NCBI GenBank assembly: GCA_026705565.1
Contig: JAPPAJ010000043.1
Location: 1-37,539 of the forward strand
Length of the DNA stretch: 37,539 bases
From: Caldilineaceae bacterium
GTDB taxonomy: Bacteria; Chloroflexota; Anaerolineae; Caldilineales; Caldilineaceae
Direction: 5' to 3'
A program made the translations under genes and the position numbers. The notes under the pieces are model-generated. The model had not been told where the DNA came from and did no database searches. It was given only the letters and a program-made list of their open reading frames with translations. Positions 1 to 9,724 of the stretch are shown one piece after another. How positions within the stretch are numbered: the stretch's first letter is position 1; each line of letters opens with the position of its first letter.

Positions 1-88
1 ACCGAGAGCGAAGTACCAACGTCGGTACCGAAGTGTGCCGATTAATGGAACAGTTTCCCAATGAAGCCGTCCTCCGGCCTGTTTCGCC

Positions 89-2029
89 GTGTTCCAGCCC
101 AAACCTCAGACCGCCCGACCAGGCACCGGCGGCCAACTCGTTGCTGCCGTGTTGGCAGTGGTTCTGGTCCTGTCCGGCCTGTCGACGGCCGAAGCCCAAT
201 CCGGGCCTGAGACGCCGACGGCCTACCGGCAGTCTCCGTTCCTGCCCGCGCCGCCGCAACTGGAGGCTGTCCGGGACCGATTGCCGCCGGACCCCGTGGT
301 CCTGGATCCGGCATCCCTGTTCCCAGCCCCGGCCAACGAAGGGATGGGGCCGGGAGAGTTCGGCGGGAATTTGGTGCTCGTGCGCGAGCCGTACGCGCGA
401 ATCGATGTCCCGGCACTGGCATTGCGCGAGAACCTCCTGAGCGCACCGGTGTGGGATCCTGCCGACCCGCGTCCCAACATCCTCGCCCGATGGCATGTTC
501 ATCCGGACCGTCGGCACTTCCGCCTCGAACTCCGGGCCGGCCTGCGCTGGTCCGACGGCATGCCCGTCACCACGCGCGACGTTGCCTTCGCGTTCAACGA
601 TCTCTGGCTCGATCCGGAGATGAACTTCCTGGGCATGCCGGACGTGATCCGCGCCGGCGGAGACGGCAACGGCACGCCGGTGTCGCTGCACATCCAGGAC
701 GACTTGGTCTTCTACCTGGAGTTCGATGAACCCTACGGTGGTTTCGTGCACGCCTTGACCGAGTTGCATCCGGCGGGTTACACGGACTTCCTCAAACCGG
801 TTCACCACCTGGCCGACTTCCATCCCGATTACGCCACCGCCGCCGATCTGCGCTCCCGCATGCAAACCTCCGGCACCAAGTACGCGTGGGAGTTGCTGCA
901 GGCTGCGGACTGCCAGCCCCACGAATTGGGGCAGGATGCCTGCACCGACTTTCCCGGGCTGCAGCCCTGGACCCAAACCGAAGTGGAACCGGACGGCACC
1001 GTCCGCCTGGCACGCAATCCCTGGTACTTCAAGGTGGATCCGGCCGGCCGACAGCTGCCCTACATCGACACGTTGGCAGTGTTGCCACCCGCGGACCCGC
1101 TGTCCCCGTCACCGACCGCAGCCCCCGGAGCGGATCTGGCCGCGCCGGCGGACGGCTGGCACAGGCGAGCCGACTATCTTGCGCTGGAGGAGTTCGGCCG
1201 ACACGGCAGCCGCATCCTGGAGAGCGCACAGGATCCGGTCGTACTGCATCTGAACCACACAGGCGAGGGCGAACGCTGGCAGGCCCTTGTCGCCATGCCC
1301 GACTTTGGGCGAGTCCTGCCCCTGGCCATCAACCGGCCGGGATTGGCTGTGGCCCTGTCCCTGCCCGATGGCGACACCATCCACGATCCCGAGGCGGCCA
1401 GCCGCCTGCTGGACGGGATGGGACTGACCGAACGCACGGAACGGGGCATGCGCATGGGACCCGACCGCCAAACCGCGGCCCTTACGCTGGCCTACGCGGC
1501 CGAGGAGTCGGGTTTGCACCGGATTGCGGAGTGGGTGGTGGAAGATTTGGCCGCCGTGGGCCTGGACGTGGCGGCCGAACCCCTGCCTGCCCGCGTATTG
1601 GCAGTGCGAATGCACGGCAATCAACTGCAGATGTCCTTGGGAATCTCCGGACGCCCCGGTTGGGGCACCGGTGCCACGAAGGACCATCTGCCCATCGGAG
1701 CCACCGGGCGCCAGTGGCAACTCTGGCACGACAGCGGCGGCAGTTTGGGAACCGAGCCGCCAGCTCCCGTTCTGGAGCTATACGAACTGGATTCCGTCCT
1801 GGTGGCGGCCCTGCCGTCGGACCAGGACGTGCGTCAAGTGCGAGCCCGCCTTGCCCCGCTTAATGAAGAACAGTTCCTGGTTCTGCCGCTGACCCCGGAA
1901 GCCGGTCAACTGGTAGTGTTTGCAACCGGGTTGGGAAACCTCGCACAGGCCGGACTGGCCGAGGCGGCCGTCGCGGCCGCCGAACTCTTCCATTGGACCG
2001 CGCCCGACAACGCGGCGGCCGGCCGATAA
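89..2029 (+). CDS. ABC transporter substrate-binding protein, family 5 (peptide/oligopeptide type), secreted
   Basis: 646-aa ORF with N-terminal signal-like segment (LVAAVLAVVLVLSGLSTAEAQ) and SBP_bac_5-like text (LRAGLRWSDGMPVTTRDVAFAFNDL, RLARNPWYFKVDPAGRQLPYIDTL). Confidence 0.85.
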   Translation: MFQPKPQTARPGTGGQLVAAVLAVVLVLSGLSTAEAQSGPETPTAYRQSPFLPAPPQLEAVRDRLPPDPVVLDPASLFPAPANEGMGPGEFGGNLVLVREPYARIDVPALALRENLLSAPVWDPADPRPNILARWHVHPDRRHFRLELRAGLRWSDGMPVTTRDVAFAFNDLWLDPEMNFLGMPDVIRAGGDGNGTPVSLHIQDDLVFYLEFDEPYGGFVHALTELHPAGYTDFLKPVHHLADFHPDYATAADLRSRMQTSGTKYAWELLQAADCQPHELGQDACTDFPGLQPWTQTEVEPDGTVRLARNPWYFKVDPAGRQLPYIDTLAVLPPADPLSPSPTAAPGADLAAPADGWHRRADYLALEEFGRHGSRILESAQDPVVLHLNHTGEGERWQALVAMPDFGRVLPLAINRPGLAVALSLPDGDTIHDPEAASRLLDGMGLTERTERGMRMGPDRQTAALTLAYAAEESGLHRIAEWVVEDLAAVGLDVAAEPLPARVLAVRMHGNQLQMSLGISGRPGWGTGATKDHLPIGATGRQWQLWHDSGGSLGTEPPAPVLELYELDSVLVAALPSDQDVRQVRARLAPLNEEQFLVLPLTPEAGQLVVFATGLGNLAQAGLAEAAVAAAELFHWTAPDNAAAGR

Positions 2030-2065
2030 ACTCGTCGGCCATCCCTGTCCCGGACGACCCGTAAT

Positions 2066-5000
2066 TCAGGCTGCGGGCTCCAGTTCCTCCGGGATCAGTT
2101 CCACGAAGGTCGGTTCCGGCTCCAGCAATCCCAGCCATGCTGTTGGCCGATTGCCGTTGAAGGCTACGGCAAAGGCCTGGACGTATTCGCCCATTTGCTT
2201 TCGGAAGGACTTTCGCGCCGCGTCGGGGCGCCGGGACCAGTTCCCGGTCTTCCAGTCCACAATGTGCCAGTTGCCGCAGTCGTCCTGAAAGAGCAGATCC
2301 AGCCTCAGGTTGCGGGCCCCTCCCGCCATTGCCACGGACATCGGCATCTCTGTGACAAGGCGCTGTGCTGCATTGATCCGCTTGCTGAACGGAAGTTCCC
2401 GCAGCCGCAGCAGGCATTGATGGATGTCCTTGGCATCCGCGGTTGCAAGCACGGGATGGTCCACAAGCCTGGAGACGACGAAATCCATCAAATCATCCTC
2501 GGACATGGGGAACCACCGGTGCCACTGGCCAAGGACCGCATGGGCCAAATCGCCCCTCTGCCGTTGCCGCGGGCTCTCAGGCAGAATCCCGTCCGATGCA
2601 GTTGCCTTGGCATGGATGGTCAGGCTGTCGGCCACGGCCGGTTCCCGCGCCAGTCTCAAGTCGATGACGACGCCGGCCTCGGAGCCCGGCGGTTCCGGCG
2701 GTGCGGGTGGCCTTGGGGCCGCTTCGACCTTTCGGGAATCCCTGTAGTCGGCCAAGTCGCATTCATGCCAATGCTCCTGAATTGCCGGAGCTGCGGCAGC
2801 AAACAGCGACACAGTCGGCGGTTGCAACTGGGGATCCTCCTGTTCCTTCGCCTTGGCCTGCGCCAAGGCGTCCGCAAGCTCCATCAACCAGGAAGAAGCC
2901 TTCCTGGTGTCCCAACCGCTGAGAACAAGCAGGTCCGCGGCGCGGGTGCAGGCCACGTAGAAGAGGCGCCGGCTCTCCGCGTGCTGCCTCCGTGCCTCCA
3001 TGTCCTTGGCCAATTGGAAGCTGAAGGGCTCGATCAGCTCCCTATTTTCATCCGGAACCTTGCAGACCAGGTTGTTCGGATTGAAGGCCAGGACCGGCGG
3101 GCGGTTGCGGGGTCCGGCACTGGTCCAGTCGTATTCCAGGTTCGGCACGAAAACCACGGGAAATTCCAGCCCCTTGGCACCATGGACCGTCATGATTTGA
3201 ACGGCTTCCCCGTTCTCCGGTTCGGTGCCCGCTTCCCGTTGGTTGGCCTGCCGATCCTGGGCTGCCAGCCGGCGCAGGAACGTACCCATACCCGCTACGC
3301 GGCATTGGAACGCCAGCCACTGCAGCGACTCGAGGTCGTCCAGGCAGTCCCTTGCCCGGAGTGTGTCACTGTTGCCGTGCAGGACGCTTTCGTACCCGGT
3401 CTCGCACAGGACCTCCGCCAGCAGCCGATCCGGAGAGAGCACCAACGCCTTGCCCCGCAGCGTGGACAGAACCCGATGGGCATGCCGAACCCTGTCCCGC
3501 TGGTCGGCGTCCATGTCCACCAGCGCTTCATCATCCCAATGCTCCGCTCCCATCGCAGCCAGGTTCCCGGCCAGGAGCAACAGGGACTCGTCGCTGATGC
3601 CGAACAAAGGCGAACGCAGGGCGGCCGCCAGACTGAATTGATCGGAGGGCCGATGCAGCCACCGCAGCAGGGCAGCCACGCTGCGAATGTGGGCCTGGAC
3701 CTTCAGGTCCGTACCGTCGACCACCCGGAAGGGAACACCATGCTCGTGCAGCACCTCCTCCAACAATGGAAGATGCGTGCGGGCCCGCAGGAGGATGGCC
3801 GCATCGCTGTAGCGGAAGCATTGGATGTTGTCCCTTTCCACCGGGTGGGACAGATCCACGACGCGACGGCCGGATTCCCGGATCTGCCGGAGTCGGTTCG
3901 CGATGAAGTCGAACTCGACCAGCCGTTTTGCTTCCGCGGCATCGTCCGCCTGTCCCCGATGGACGCTGGCATCCTCAGATTCGACTTGCGAAAATGTATG
4001 CACCTCGAGGGACGGCTGTGGCTCAGGAACCCTTCGGCTGGATCGCAGAGCCATGGGTTTGGCTTCATGGTTCTGATGGCCGTTCTTGCCCAGCGGCTGA
4101 AATACCGTCTCGAAAATCGCATTGGTGGCTGCGATCAGTTCCGGATGGGTCCGGAAGGATTCGGACAGATTGCCCGGCGGCTGGCCCGATCGGCTCCGGA
4201 TGCCGTCGGCCAGCTTCACGAACTCCGACACCTCGGCTCCCCGGAAGCGATAAATGCTCTGCTTGGTGTCCCCCACAGCGAACAACCGGCCCTGGCGCCT
4301 GCCTTCAGCCACCACATCGCCCGTCAGGGCCGCCAGGCATCCGATGATTTCCTGCTGCAGGGGATTGATGTCCTGATACTCGTCCACCAGCAGGTGGTTG
4401 ATGCTCAGGATGGCGGATCGAACCCGTGAGGCTGGCTGGACCGCATGGACCTTGAGCAGATGCAGCGCCTTGAGTTCCAAATCGTCGAAGGTCAGCAGGT
4501 TCCGTTCGCGCTTGATGTCGTCCAGATGGCAGTTGGCCCGTTTCCATGCCGAGTGCCAAAGGCCCAGCAACCGCAGCGCCTGCCGGTCCTGTTGGTCCGG
4601 CTCCTCGCCGACGGAACCGGCCCGCACACGTTCCAGGCGCTCACACGTTGCATGCACGAGGCGCCAGGCCTGGTTGCAGAGCCGCTTGAAATCCGGGTCC
4701 ATCTTGCCGCCGCCCACATCCCGAACGGACTTGGGCCATGTCTCGGCGTTGAAAGCCGCCCGCGCTCCGATCCAATCGCCGTTCAGCAGGGGCTCCACCG
4801 TTCCCAACGCCCAACCGCACCGAATGCCCAGCACCCCCTTGACATCGGGATCGATCACCGCGGCCTTCAAAATCCTCCGGGTTGCCGCCAATTCCGACTG
4901 GCGGCTCATGATCTCCGCGGTGACCGACGCCTCCACTTCGGCATGGGCCTCCGCCCAAACCGTGCGCAGATACGTCGCGACCGATCCCGATGCGTCCAGT

Positions 5001-5530
5001 TGGGCCATCAGGTGCTCCTTGGTGAGCAGATCCGCCAAGACCTGCCGGAACACCGCAGGCCGGAAGAGAACGACCAGTTCGCTTTCGGGCGGCTCCGAAC
5101 GATCCAGCTCGTGGGAGTAGCGTCGCACCGCCTCATCGAGCAGGGATGACGCTTCCGTCTCATCGGCGACCGCGAAATCCGGATCGATGCCCGCCTCCAC
5201 CGCATGTTCGGTCAAGAACCGCTGGCAGAAACTGTGAACCGTGGCCACCTGCAGTGCATCGAGTTCCTCGAGCCGGTGCCGCCACACCCCGGGATTGCAG
5301 TCCGCCCTGGCCCTTATCTCCCGGCGAATGCGCTGGCGCATGGACATGGCCGCCGCCTTCGTAAACGTCACCGCCACCACCGAGCGCAGGGGCCAGTCCG
5401 GTTTGTGTTCCAGCACATGCAGGAATCGCTGGACCAAGACGAAGGTCTTGCCCGTTCCGGCTCCCGCCAGCACGGATTGGTTGCGGTCCATCGAGGTGAT
5501 GGCCGATTGCTGTTCCGCCGTAATGCTCAT
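2066..5530 (-). CDS. addA: AddA-like UvrD-family helicase/nuclease
   Basis: MSITAEQQSAI...AGAGTGKTFVLVQRF Walker A, LLVDEYQDINPLQQEII, AVGDTKQSIYRFRGAE, MTVHGAKGLEFPVVFVPNL, C-terminal PD-(D/E)XK-like LRLDLLFQDD...IVDWKTG. Start set at internal Met (5530), giving a 4-bp overlap with addB. Confidence 0.88.
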   Translation of the reverse strand: MSITAEQQSAITSMDRNQSVLAGAGTGKTFVLVQRFLHVLEHKPDWPLRSVVAVTFTKAAAMSMRQRIRREIRARADCNPGVWRHRLEELDALQVATVHSFCQRFLTEHAVEAGIDPDFAVADETEASSLLDEAVRRYSHELDRSEPPESELVVLFRPAVFRQVLADLLTKEHLMAQLDASGSVATYLRTVWAEAHAEVEASVTAEIMSRQSELAATRRILKAAVIDPDVKGVLGIRCGWALGTVEPLLNGDWIGARAAFNAETWPKSVRDVGGGKMDPDFKRLCNQAWRLVHATCERLERVRAGSVGEEPDQQDRQALRLLGLWHSAWKRANCHLDDIKRERNLLTFDDLELKALHLLKVHAVQPASRVRSAILSINHLLVDEYQDINPLQQEIIGCLAALTGDVVAEGRRQGRLFAVGDTKQSIYRFRGAEVSEFVKLADGIRSRSGQPPGNLSESFRTHPELIAATNAIFETVFQPLGKNGHQNHEAKPMALRSSRRVPEPQPSLEVHTFSQVESEDASVHRGQADDAAEAKRLVEFDFIANRLRQIRESGRRVVDLSHPVERDNIQCFRYSDAAILLRARTHLPLLEEVLHEHGVPFRVVDGTDLKVQAHIRSVAALLRWLHRPSDQFSLAAALRSPLFGISDESLLLLAGNLAAMGAEHWDDEALVDMDADQRDRVRHAHRVLSTLRGKALVLSPDRLLAEVLCETGYESVLHGNSDTLRARDCLDDLESLQWLAFQCRVAGMGTFLRRLAAQDRQANQREAGTEPENGEAVQIMTVHGAKGLEFPVVFVPNLEYDWTSAGPRNRPPVLAFNPNNLVCKVPDENRELIEPFSFQLAKDMEARRQHAESRRLFYVACTRAADLLVLSGWDTRKASSWLMELADALAQAKAKEQEDPQLQPPTVSLFAAAAPAIQEHWHECDLADYRDSRKVEAAPRPPAPPEPPGSEAGVVIDLRLAREPAVADSLTIHAKATASDGILPESPRQRQRGDLAHAVLGQWHRWFPMSEDDLMDFVVSRLVDHPVLATADAKDIHQCLLRLRELPFSKRINAAQRLVTEMPMSVAMAGGARNLRLDLLFQDDCGNWHIVDWKTGNWSRRPDAARKSFRKQMGEYVQAFAVAFNGNRPTAWLGLLEPEPTFVELIPEELEPAA

Positions 5531-8500
5531 GCGGACTTCAGGCGGCGACGCCCCTTGTAGCGGCTTCGCCACGAGGGTTGACAGAATTCGGCCTTCCGAC
5601 ACCAGGGAGCACAGGAGAACGTCTCCCGGTCCATGCGCCGCGGCGCGCCCGGGAACCTGCCGGCCGTGACATCGGCCACGATGTTGTCCAGTTGTTCCAG
5701 CACGGCCTCGACCAGTGGATCACCTTCGTCGTGCGGTTCCGCGATCTCGGGGCTGGTCCTGCGGGCCCCGCTTTTGGGCCCCCTCTGCTCCAAATTGCGG
5801 ACATTCCAGTAGGCGCTGTACGTGACCGGACCCATGTCGTTGTGCACCGCCCGTCCGTACAGGACCGCCTGCAGCGTCTTGCCTTCCTCCACGTCGCGTT
5901 TGGTTTTCCCGGAACGCTTGTAGTCGATCACGCGCAGGCTGCCATCGCCGTCCACATCGATGCGGTCGACAATGCCCCGCAGGCGGACGGATCCGGTCTC
6001 CTTCAGGAGGCCGCTGTCCTCGGTCCACTCCATGCGCTCTTCCTGGGACCTGGGTATCCACGCGTTCGCGGCCAGATGGTCTGTCTCCTCGCGGTCCCTG
6101 AGCACCAGTTCAATCAGGTTCCGTCGAATCTCTTCCTGGTCATGATTCTCCAGGGGATAGGGCTGGTACTTCAACCGGACATGCCGGGAATCGTCGCCCT
6201 CAGCGAGTACTTCGGACACCAAATCCTCGATTTGCCTCTCGCTCAGTTGCACCAGGCTCCGGCCCCTCAGCTTTCCATAGATGCCTTCCAGGGCATCGTG
6301 GTAGATGTTGCCTTCCACGACCGGCGGCATCCCTTCCTCGGGAGTTTCGTCGGGCCTCAGGCCCAGTACCCTTTCGGCGAAAAACCCCAAGGGGCAGACC
6401 GGAAAGTTCTCGAGGGCACTGGGACTCCAGCGGTGGTCCACGCCGAATTTTGCCTGCAGCCGCCTCAGAACGGTCGGACTGGACAGAATGCCTTCATAAC
6501 AGGTTGGCGCCGCGGTGCCGGTGCGCAGCGCGTCCACGCGGGCCAAGTCCGCGATTCGTTCCATGTCCGCTCCAATGCCGGCTGCTATGGCCAACGGTAC
6601 CTTGGCTGCGCCGCCTTGGATCGCGAACCGAAGCAGTTCCCGATCGGAGGCGGGAGGTGCCGGTTCCGGCTGGGCGTGTTCGCCGTCCGGCCAAAAGGGC
6701 GAGGCCGGGACGAGGCCGGACTCCAGGGCACCGCCGGCAATGGACTTGCGGGCGCGGCTTAGGCGAAGCCGACCCGTGCATCCGGCCACAAGCGCGTCCC
6801 ACTTCAGCCAGGCCGTTCGATGATCATGGGTGCGCAGGTCAAGTGCATGGTGGTCCCGTTCGCGGGCCGAGAAAATGGGGTCGGTTGGGGGACTGCTCGG
6901 CAACGATCGCTCGTTGAGGCCCATTACAAACAGATGCCGGGGCGGCACCATCCAGCCGTTGTCGAATTCGAGAACCCTTACGGACTCTTCGGGTTCGTAC
7001 AGGGGAACGGAGAGCCGCTCAATCCGATCCAGTAGGCGACGCCTCAAATCCGGCCATCGCACGCGCCGAGTGGCCGAAGACGCGCGCAGCATGTCGGCAA
7101 TCATGCGATCCAGCGCCTGGCGAACCGCTTTGGCCAAGGCCCGATCCGGGGGGGCAACGCCTTCCGGAATGCCGACGCCAACACCTTCAGGCTGCAACAG
7201 GCCCCTCGCCCAGGTCAGCAGACTGCGCTCATCCTCGGTGTCCGGAGGCGTCAATCCATCCAACAGACGTTGGGCGACACCCTCCAAGTCCTGCCGGAGC
7301 CCGGCCGGCTCTTCCTTCAGGCCCATGTGCCGCAGCAGATGCCGATCCCAATCGGCATCCGCGTGAAAGGGACTGAGCCACTGCTCCCGCCCCCGAATCA
7401 CGCCAAAGGCATGGGTCAGGATGCGCAGGTGTTCCAGGCCATCGTGTTCCGCGCTTGGGTGGAGCAGCCAAGGTGACAGCAGCAGGTCCCAGGTCTCCGT
7501 CAGCGGAAACAAGGGCGCTGACCCCAGCGCCTGCCGGAATGCCAGGCACAACGGATGTTCCGACAGCGGCAGGGGCAAGTGCAGTGGAATCCGGTATTCC
7601 TCCGCCACCCGGCGCAGCAGTGAATTCCAGTCGCGCATGATCGGAACACACAAGGTGATGTCCTGCAGCTCGGCTTCACCAGCCTGCAGCATCTGCTTGA
7701 CGCGGCGCAGAACCCAGCGCACCTCGTCCTCGGCCGTGGACAACTCGGCCGTTTCAAAAGCGTGTTCGGGCACAGGTTCGCGGGCCATCGCGGGACGGCC
7801 GGGTTCCCCAAGCTCCTTGGCCAAATCGTTGGACCGGGCGCGGCCCAACGGCGATCGGCCAACAGGCAGAAACACCTGGACCTCCGTGCCGCATTGCTGC
7901 ACCGCATGCAGGAAACGCCGCTGCAAGGGGGTGAACCCGGCGAAACCGGCCACCAGGAGGCCGGCACCGAATTCAAGGTCGGCGGATTCGGCCTGCAACA
8001 ATGAGCACACTCGGGTCAGGGCAACGGACGGGTCCAAGGCGCCTGCCCGCTCCTGATGCTCAACATACCGGTCGTACAGCAAGGCCAGGTCCCGGTTCCG
8101 CGTCCCGCCACTGGATGCAGCCCAGTTCCGGAAGGTGTCGGGGGAGATGACCTGATGCTGCATCTCCCTGAACCAGGCCAGCAGACGGCGCTGGAATCCC
8201 GGCAGGAGCAGCGAGTCCTGAATCTCACTGTCCAGACCCTCGGCGTGGACCTCCCCGGCAATGGCCTCCACGAGCAGCGACTGGTCTACCGGCCGGAGGA
8301 GCCCGAAACCGGAATTGGCCTGGTTCAGCAGTTGGCCCGTCAACCGTCCAAAATTGAAGGAGTGTACGTTCAGGCGCCGGGCGGGACGCCGCCGCCACTC
8401 CGCCTCCAACGCGGGTGGCAACAGCACCCAGACCTCGGTCAGGGGATTGTCGGACTGCAGTCGGCCGATCCCTTCTCCAATGCCCGCCAGCGCCTGCTCG

Positions 8501-8541
8501 CTGGTCTCGATCCGGACGACCTGCAGGCCGGACGTGGGCAT
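5527..8541 (-). CDS. addB: AddB-like PD-(D/E)XK nuclease subunit with probable Fe-S cysteines
   Basis: C-terminal nuclease text GIVDRIDVDGDGSLRVIDYKRSGKTK; CPLGFFAERVLGL and C-terminal CAPWCRKAEFC match the Cys pattern of Fe-S AddB-type nucleases; adjacent to addA. Start at MPTSGLQ (8541); the upstream Met at 8610 would overlap carA. Confidence 0.82.
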   Translation of the reverse strand: MPTSGLQVVRIETSEQALAGIGEGIGRLQSDNPLTEVWVLLPPALEAEWRRRPARRLNVHSFNFGRLTGQLLNQANSGFGLLRPVDQSLLVEAIAGEVHAEGLDSEIQDSLLLPGFQRRLLAWFREMQHQVISPDTFRNWAASSGGTRNRDLALLYDRYVEHQERAGALDPSVALTRVCSLLQAESADLEFGAGLLVAGFAGFTPLQRRFLHAVQQCGTEVQVFLPVGRSPLGRARSNDLAKELGEPGRPAMAREPVPEHAFETAELSTAEDEVRWVLRRVKQMLQAGEAELQDITLCVPIMRDWNSLLRRVAEEYRIPLHLPLPLSEHPLCLAFRQALGSAPLFPLTETWDLLLSPWLLHPSAEHDGLEHLRILTHAFGVIRGREQWLSPFHADADWDRHLLRHMGLKEEPAGLRQDLEGVAQRLLDGLTPPDTEDERSLLTWARGLLQPEGVGVGIPEGVAPPDRALAKAVRQALDRMIADMLRASSATRRVRWPDLRRRLLDRIERLSVPLYEPEESVRVLEFDNGWMVPPRHLFVMGLNERSLPSSPPTDPIFSARERDHHALDLRTHDHRTAWLKWDALVAGCTGRLRLSRARKSIAGGALESGLVPASPFWPDGEHAQPEPAPPASDRELLRFAIQGGAAKVPLAIAAGIGADMERIADLARVDALRTGTAAPTCYEGILSSPTVLRRLQAKFGVDHRWSPSALENFPVCPLGFFAERVLGLRPDETPEEGMPPVVEGNIYHDALEGIYGKLRGRSLVQLSERQIEDLVSEVLAEGDDSRHVRLKYQPYPLENHDQEEIRRNLIELVLRDREETDHLAANAWIPRSQEERMEWTEDSGLLKETGSVRLRGIVDRIDVDGDGSLRVIDYKRSGKTKRDVEEGKTLQAVLYGRAVHNDMGPVTYSAYWNVRNLEQRGPKSGARRTSPEIAEPHDEGDPLVEAVLEQLDNIVADVTAGRFPGAPRRMDRETFSCAPWCRKAEFCQPSWRSRYKGRRRLKSA

Positions 8542-8560
8542 AACGAGAGTCGGGGAGATT

Positions 8561-9724
8561 TCAGCCGGCGGCCGGCCGCCGGGACTGCACCAGATGCACG
8601 AATTCCGCAAACAGCCGGTCCGCGTCGTGCGGTCCGGGACTGGCTTCCGGATGGTACTGAACGCTGAACACGGGCCTGTCCGTCAGGCGCAGGCCCTCCA
8701 CCGTCTTGTCGTTCAGGTTCCAGTGGGTGATTTCCACGTTGTCCGGCAGGTCGTCGTGCAGCACGCTGTAGTTGTGGTTCTGCGAAGTGATCTGAACATT
8801 GCCGGCCGCCAGGTCGCTGACCGGCTGGTTGCCCCCGTGGTGGCCGAACTTGAGCTTGTAGGTCTCCGCGCCCAGTGCCTGGGCAATGATTTGATGGCCC
8901 AGGCAGATGCCGAACAGGGGCACCCTGCTCTCAATTAACTGCCGGGCCGTCTCCGTCACGTAGTGCAGGGCACCGGGATCGCCCGGGCCGTTGCTCAGGA
9001 AAAGGCCGTCGGGATTCATCGCCAGGACCTCGGCCGCGGAGGTGGAGGCCGGCACCACCTCGACCCGGAAGCCCTGGCTGGCCAGGCGGCGCAGGATGTT
9101 GTACTTGATGCCAAGGTCCCAGGCCACAACCAGAGGCTGCCGTTCCATTTCGACCGGTTCCGGCAATTCCCCCGAAGCCACCGGCTCCCATGGGGAATCG
9201 GTTGTCTCGGCCCAGGCGTAGGGTTCGGCACAGGTCACTTCGCGCACCAGGTCCCGGCCTTCCAACCCCTCGAAGTCCCGAGCCCGGGCCAGGAGCTGTT
9301 CCGGGTTCAGGGAACCGTCCGTGCACAGGGCCGCATGCACCACCCCCTGCTCGCGGATGTGCCGGGTCAACAGCCGGGTGTCGATGTCGCTGATGCCGGG
9401 CACGCCGGCCTCGGCCAGCCAGTCCGGCAGGGACCGCGTGGCCCGCCAGCTGGACACATGGCGGCTGACTTCGCGCACGATCAGGGCCGTCAGGCGGGGA
9501 CGTGCGCTTTCGATGTCATCCTCGTTGATGCCGGTGTTGCCGATGTGGGGCGTGGTCATGCAGACCATCTGTCCCTGATAGGAAGGATCCGTGATCACCT
9601 CCTGGTATCCGGTCAGACAGGTGTTGAACACCACCTCCCCCACCGCCACCGTCTCCGCGCCAAACCCCTGGCCGGCGAACACGGTGCCGTCCGACAGCAC
9701 CAGATGGGCGCGCCGTCCGCTCAC
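8561..9724 (-). CDS. carA: carbamoyl-phosphate synthase small subunit
   Basis: [38 protein letters not shown], GATase triad region [47 protein letters not shown]. Confidence 0.97.
   Translation of the reverse strand: MSGRRAHLVLSDGTVFAGQGFGAETVAVGEVVFNTCLTGYQEVITDPSYQGQMVCMTTPHIGNTGINEDDIESARPRLTALIVREVSRHVSSWRATRSLPDWLAEAGVPGISDIDTRLLTRHIREQGVVHAALCTDGSLNPEQLLARARDFEGLEGRDLVREVTCAEPYAWAETTDSPWEPVASGELPEPVEMERQPLVVAWDLGIKYNILRRLASQGFRVEVVPASTSAAEVLAMNPDGLFLSNGPGDPGALHYVTETARQLIESRVPLFGICLGHQIIAQALGAETYKLKFGHHGGNQPVSDLAAGNVQITSQNHNYSVLHDDLPDNVEITHWNLNDKTVEGLRLTDRPVFSVQYHPEASPGPHDADRLFAEFVHLVQSRRPAAG

Noticed and set aside
2195-4429. 744-aa + strand ORF
   Set aside because: Antisense to addA; the minus-strand frame has clear helicase/nuclease motifs, and the + ORF is a by-product of high GC content.
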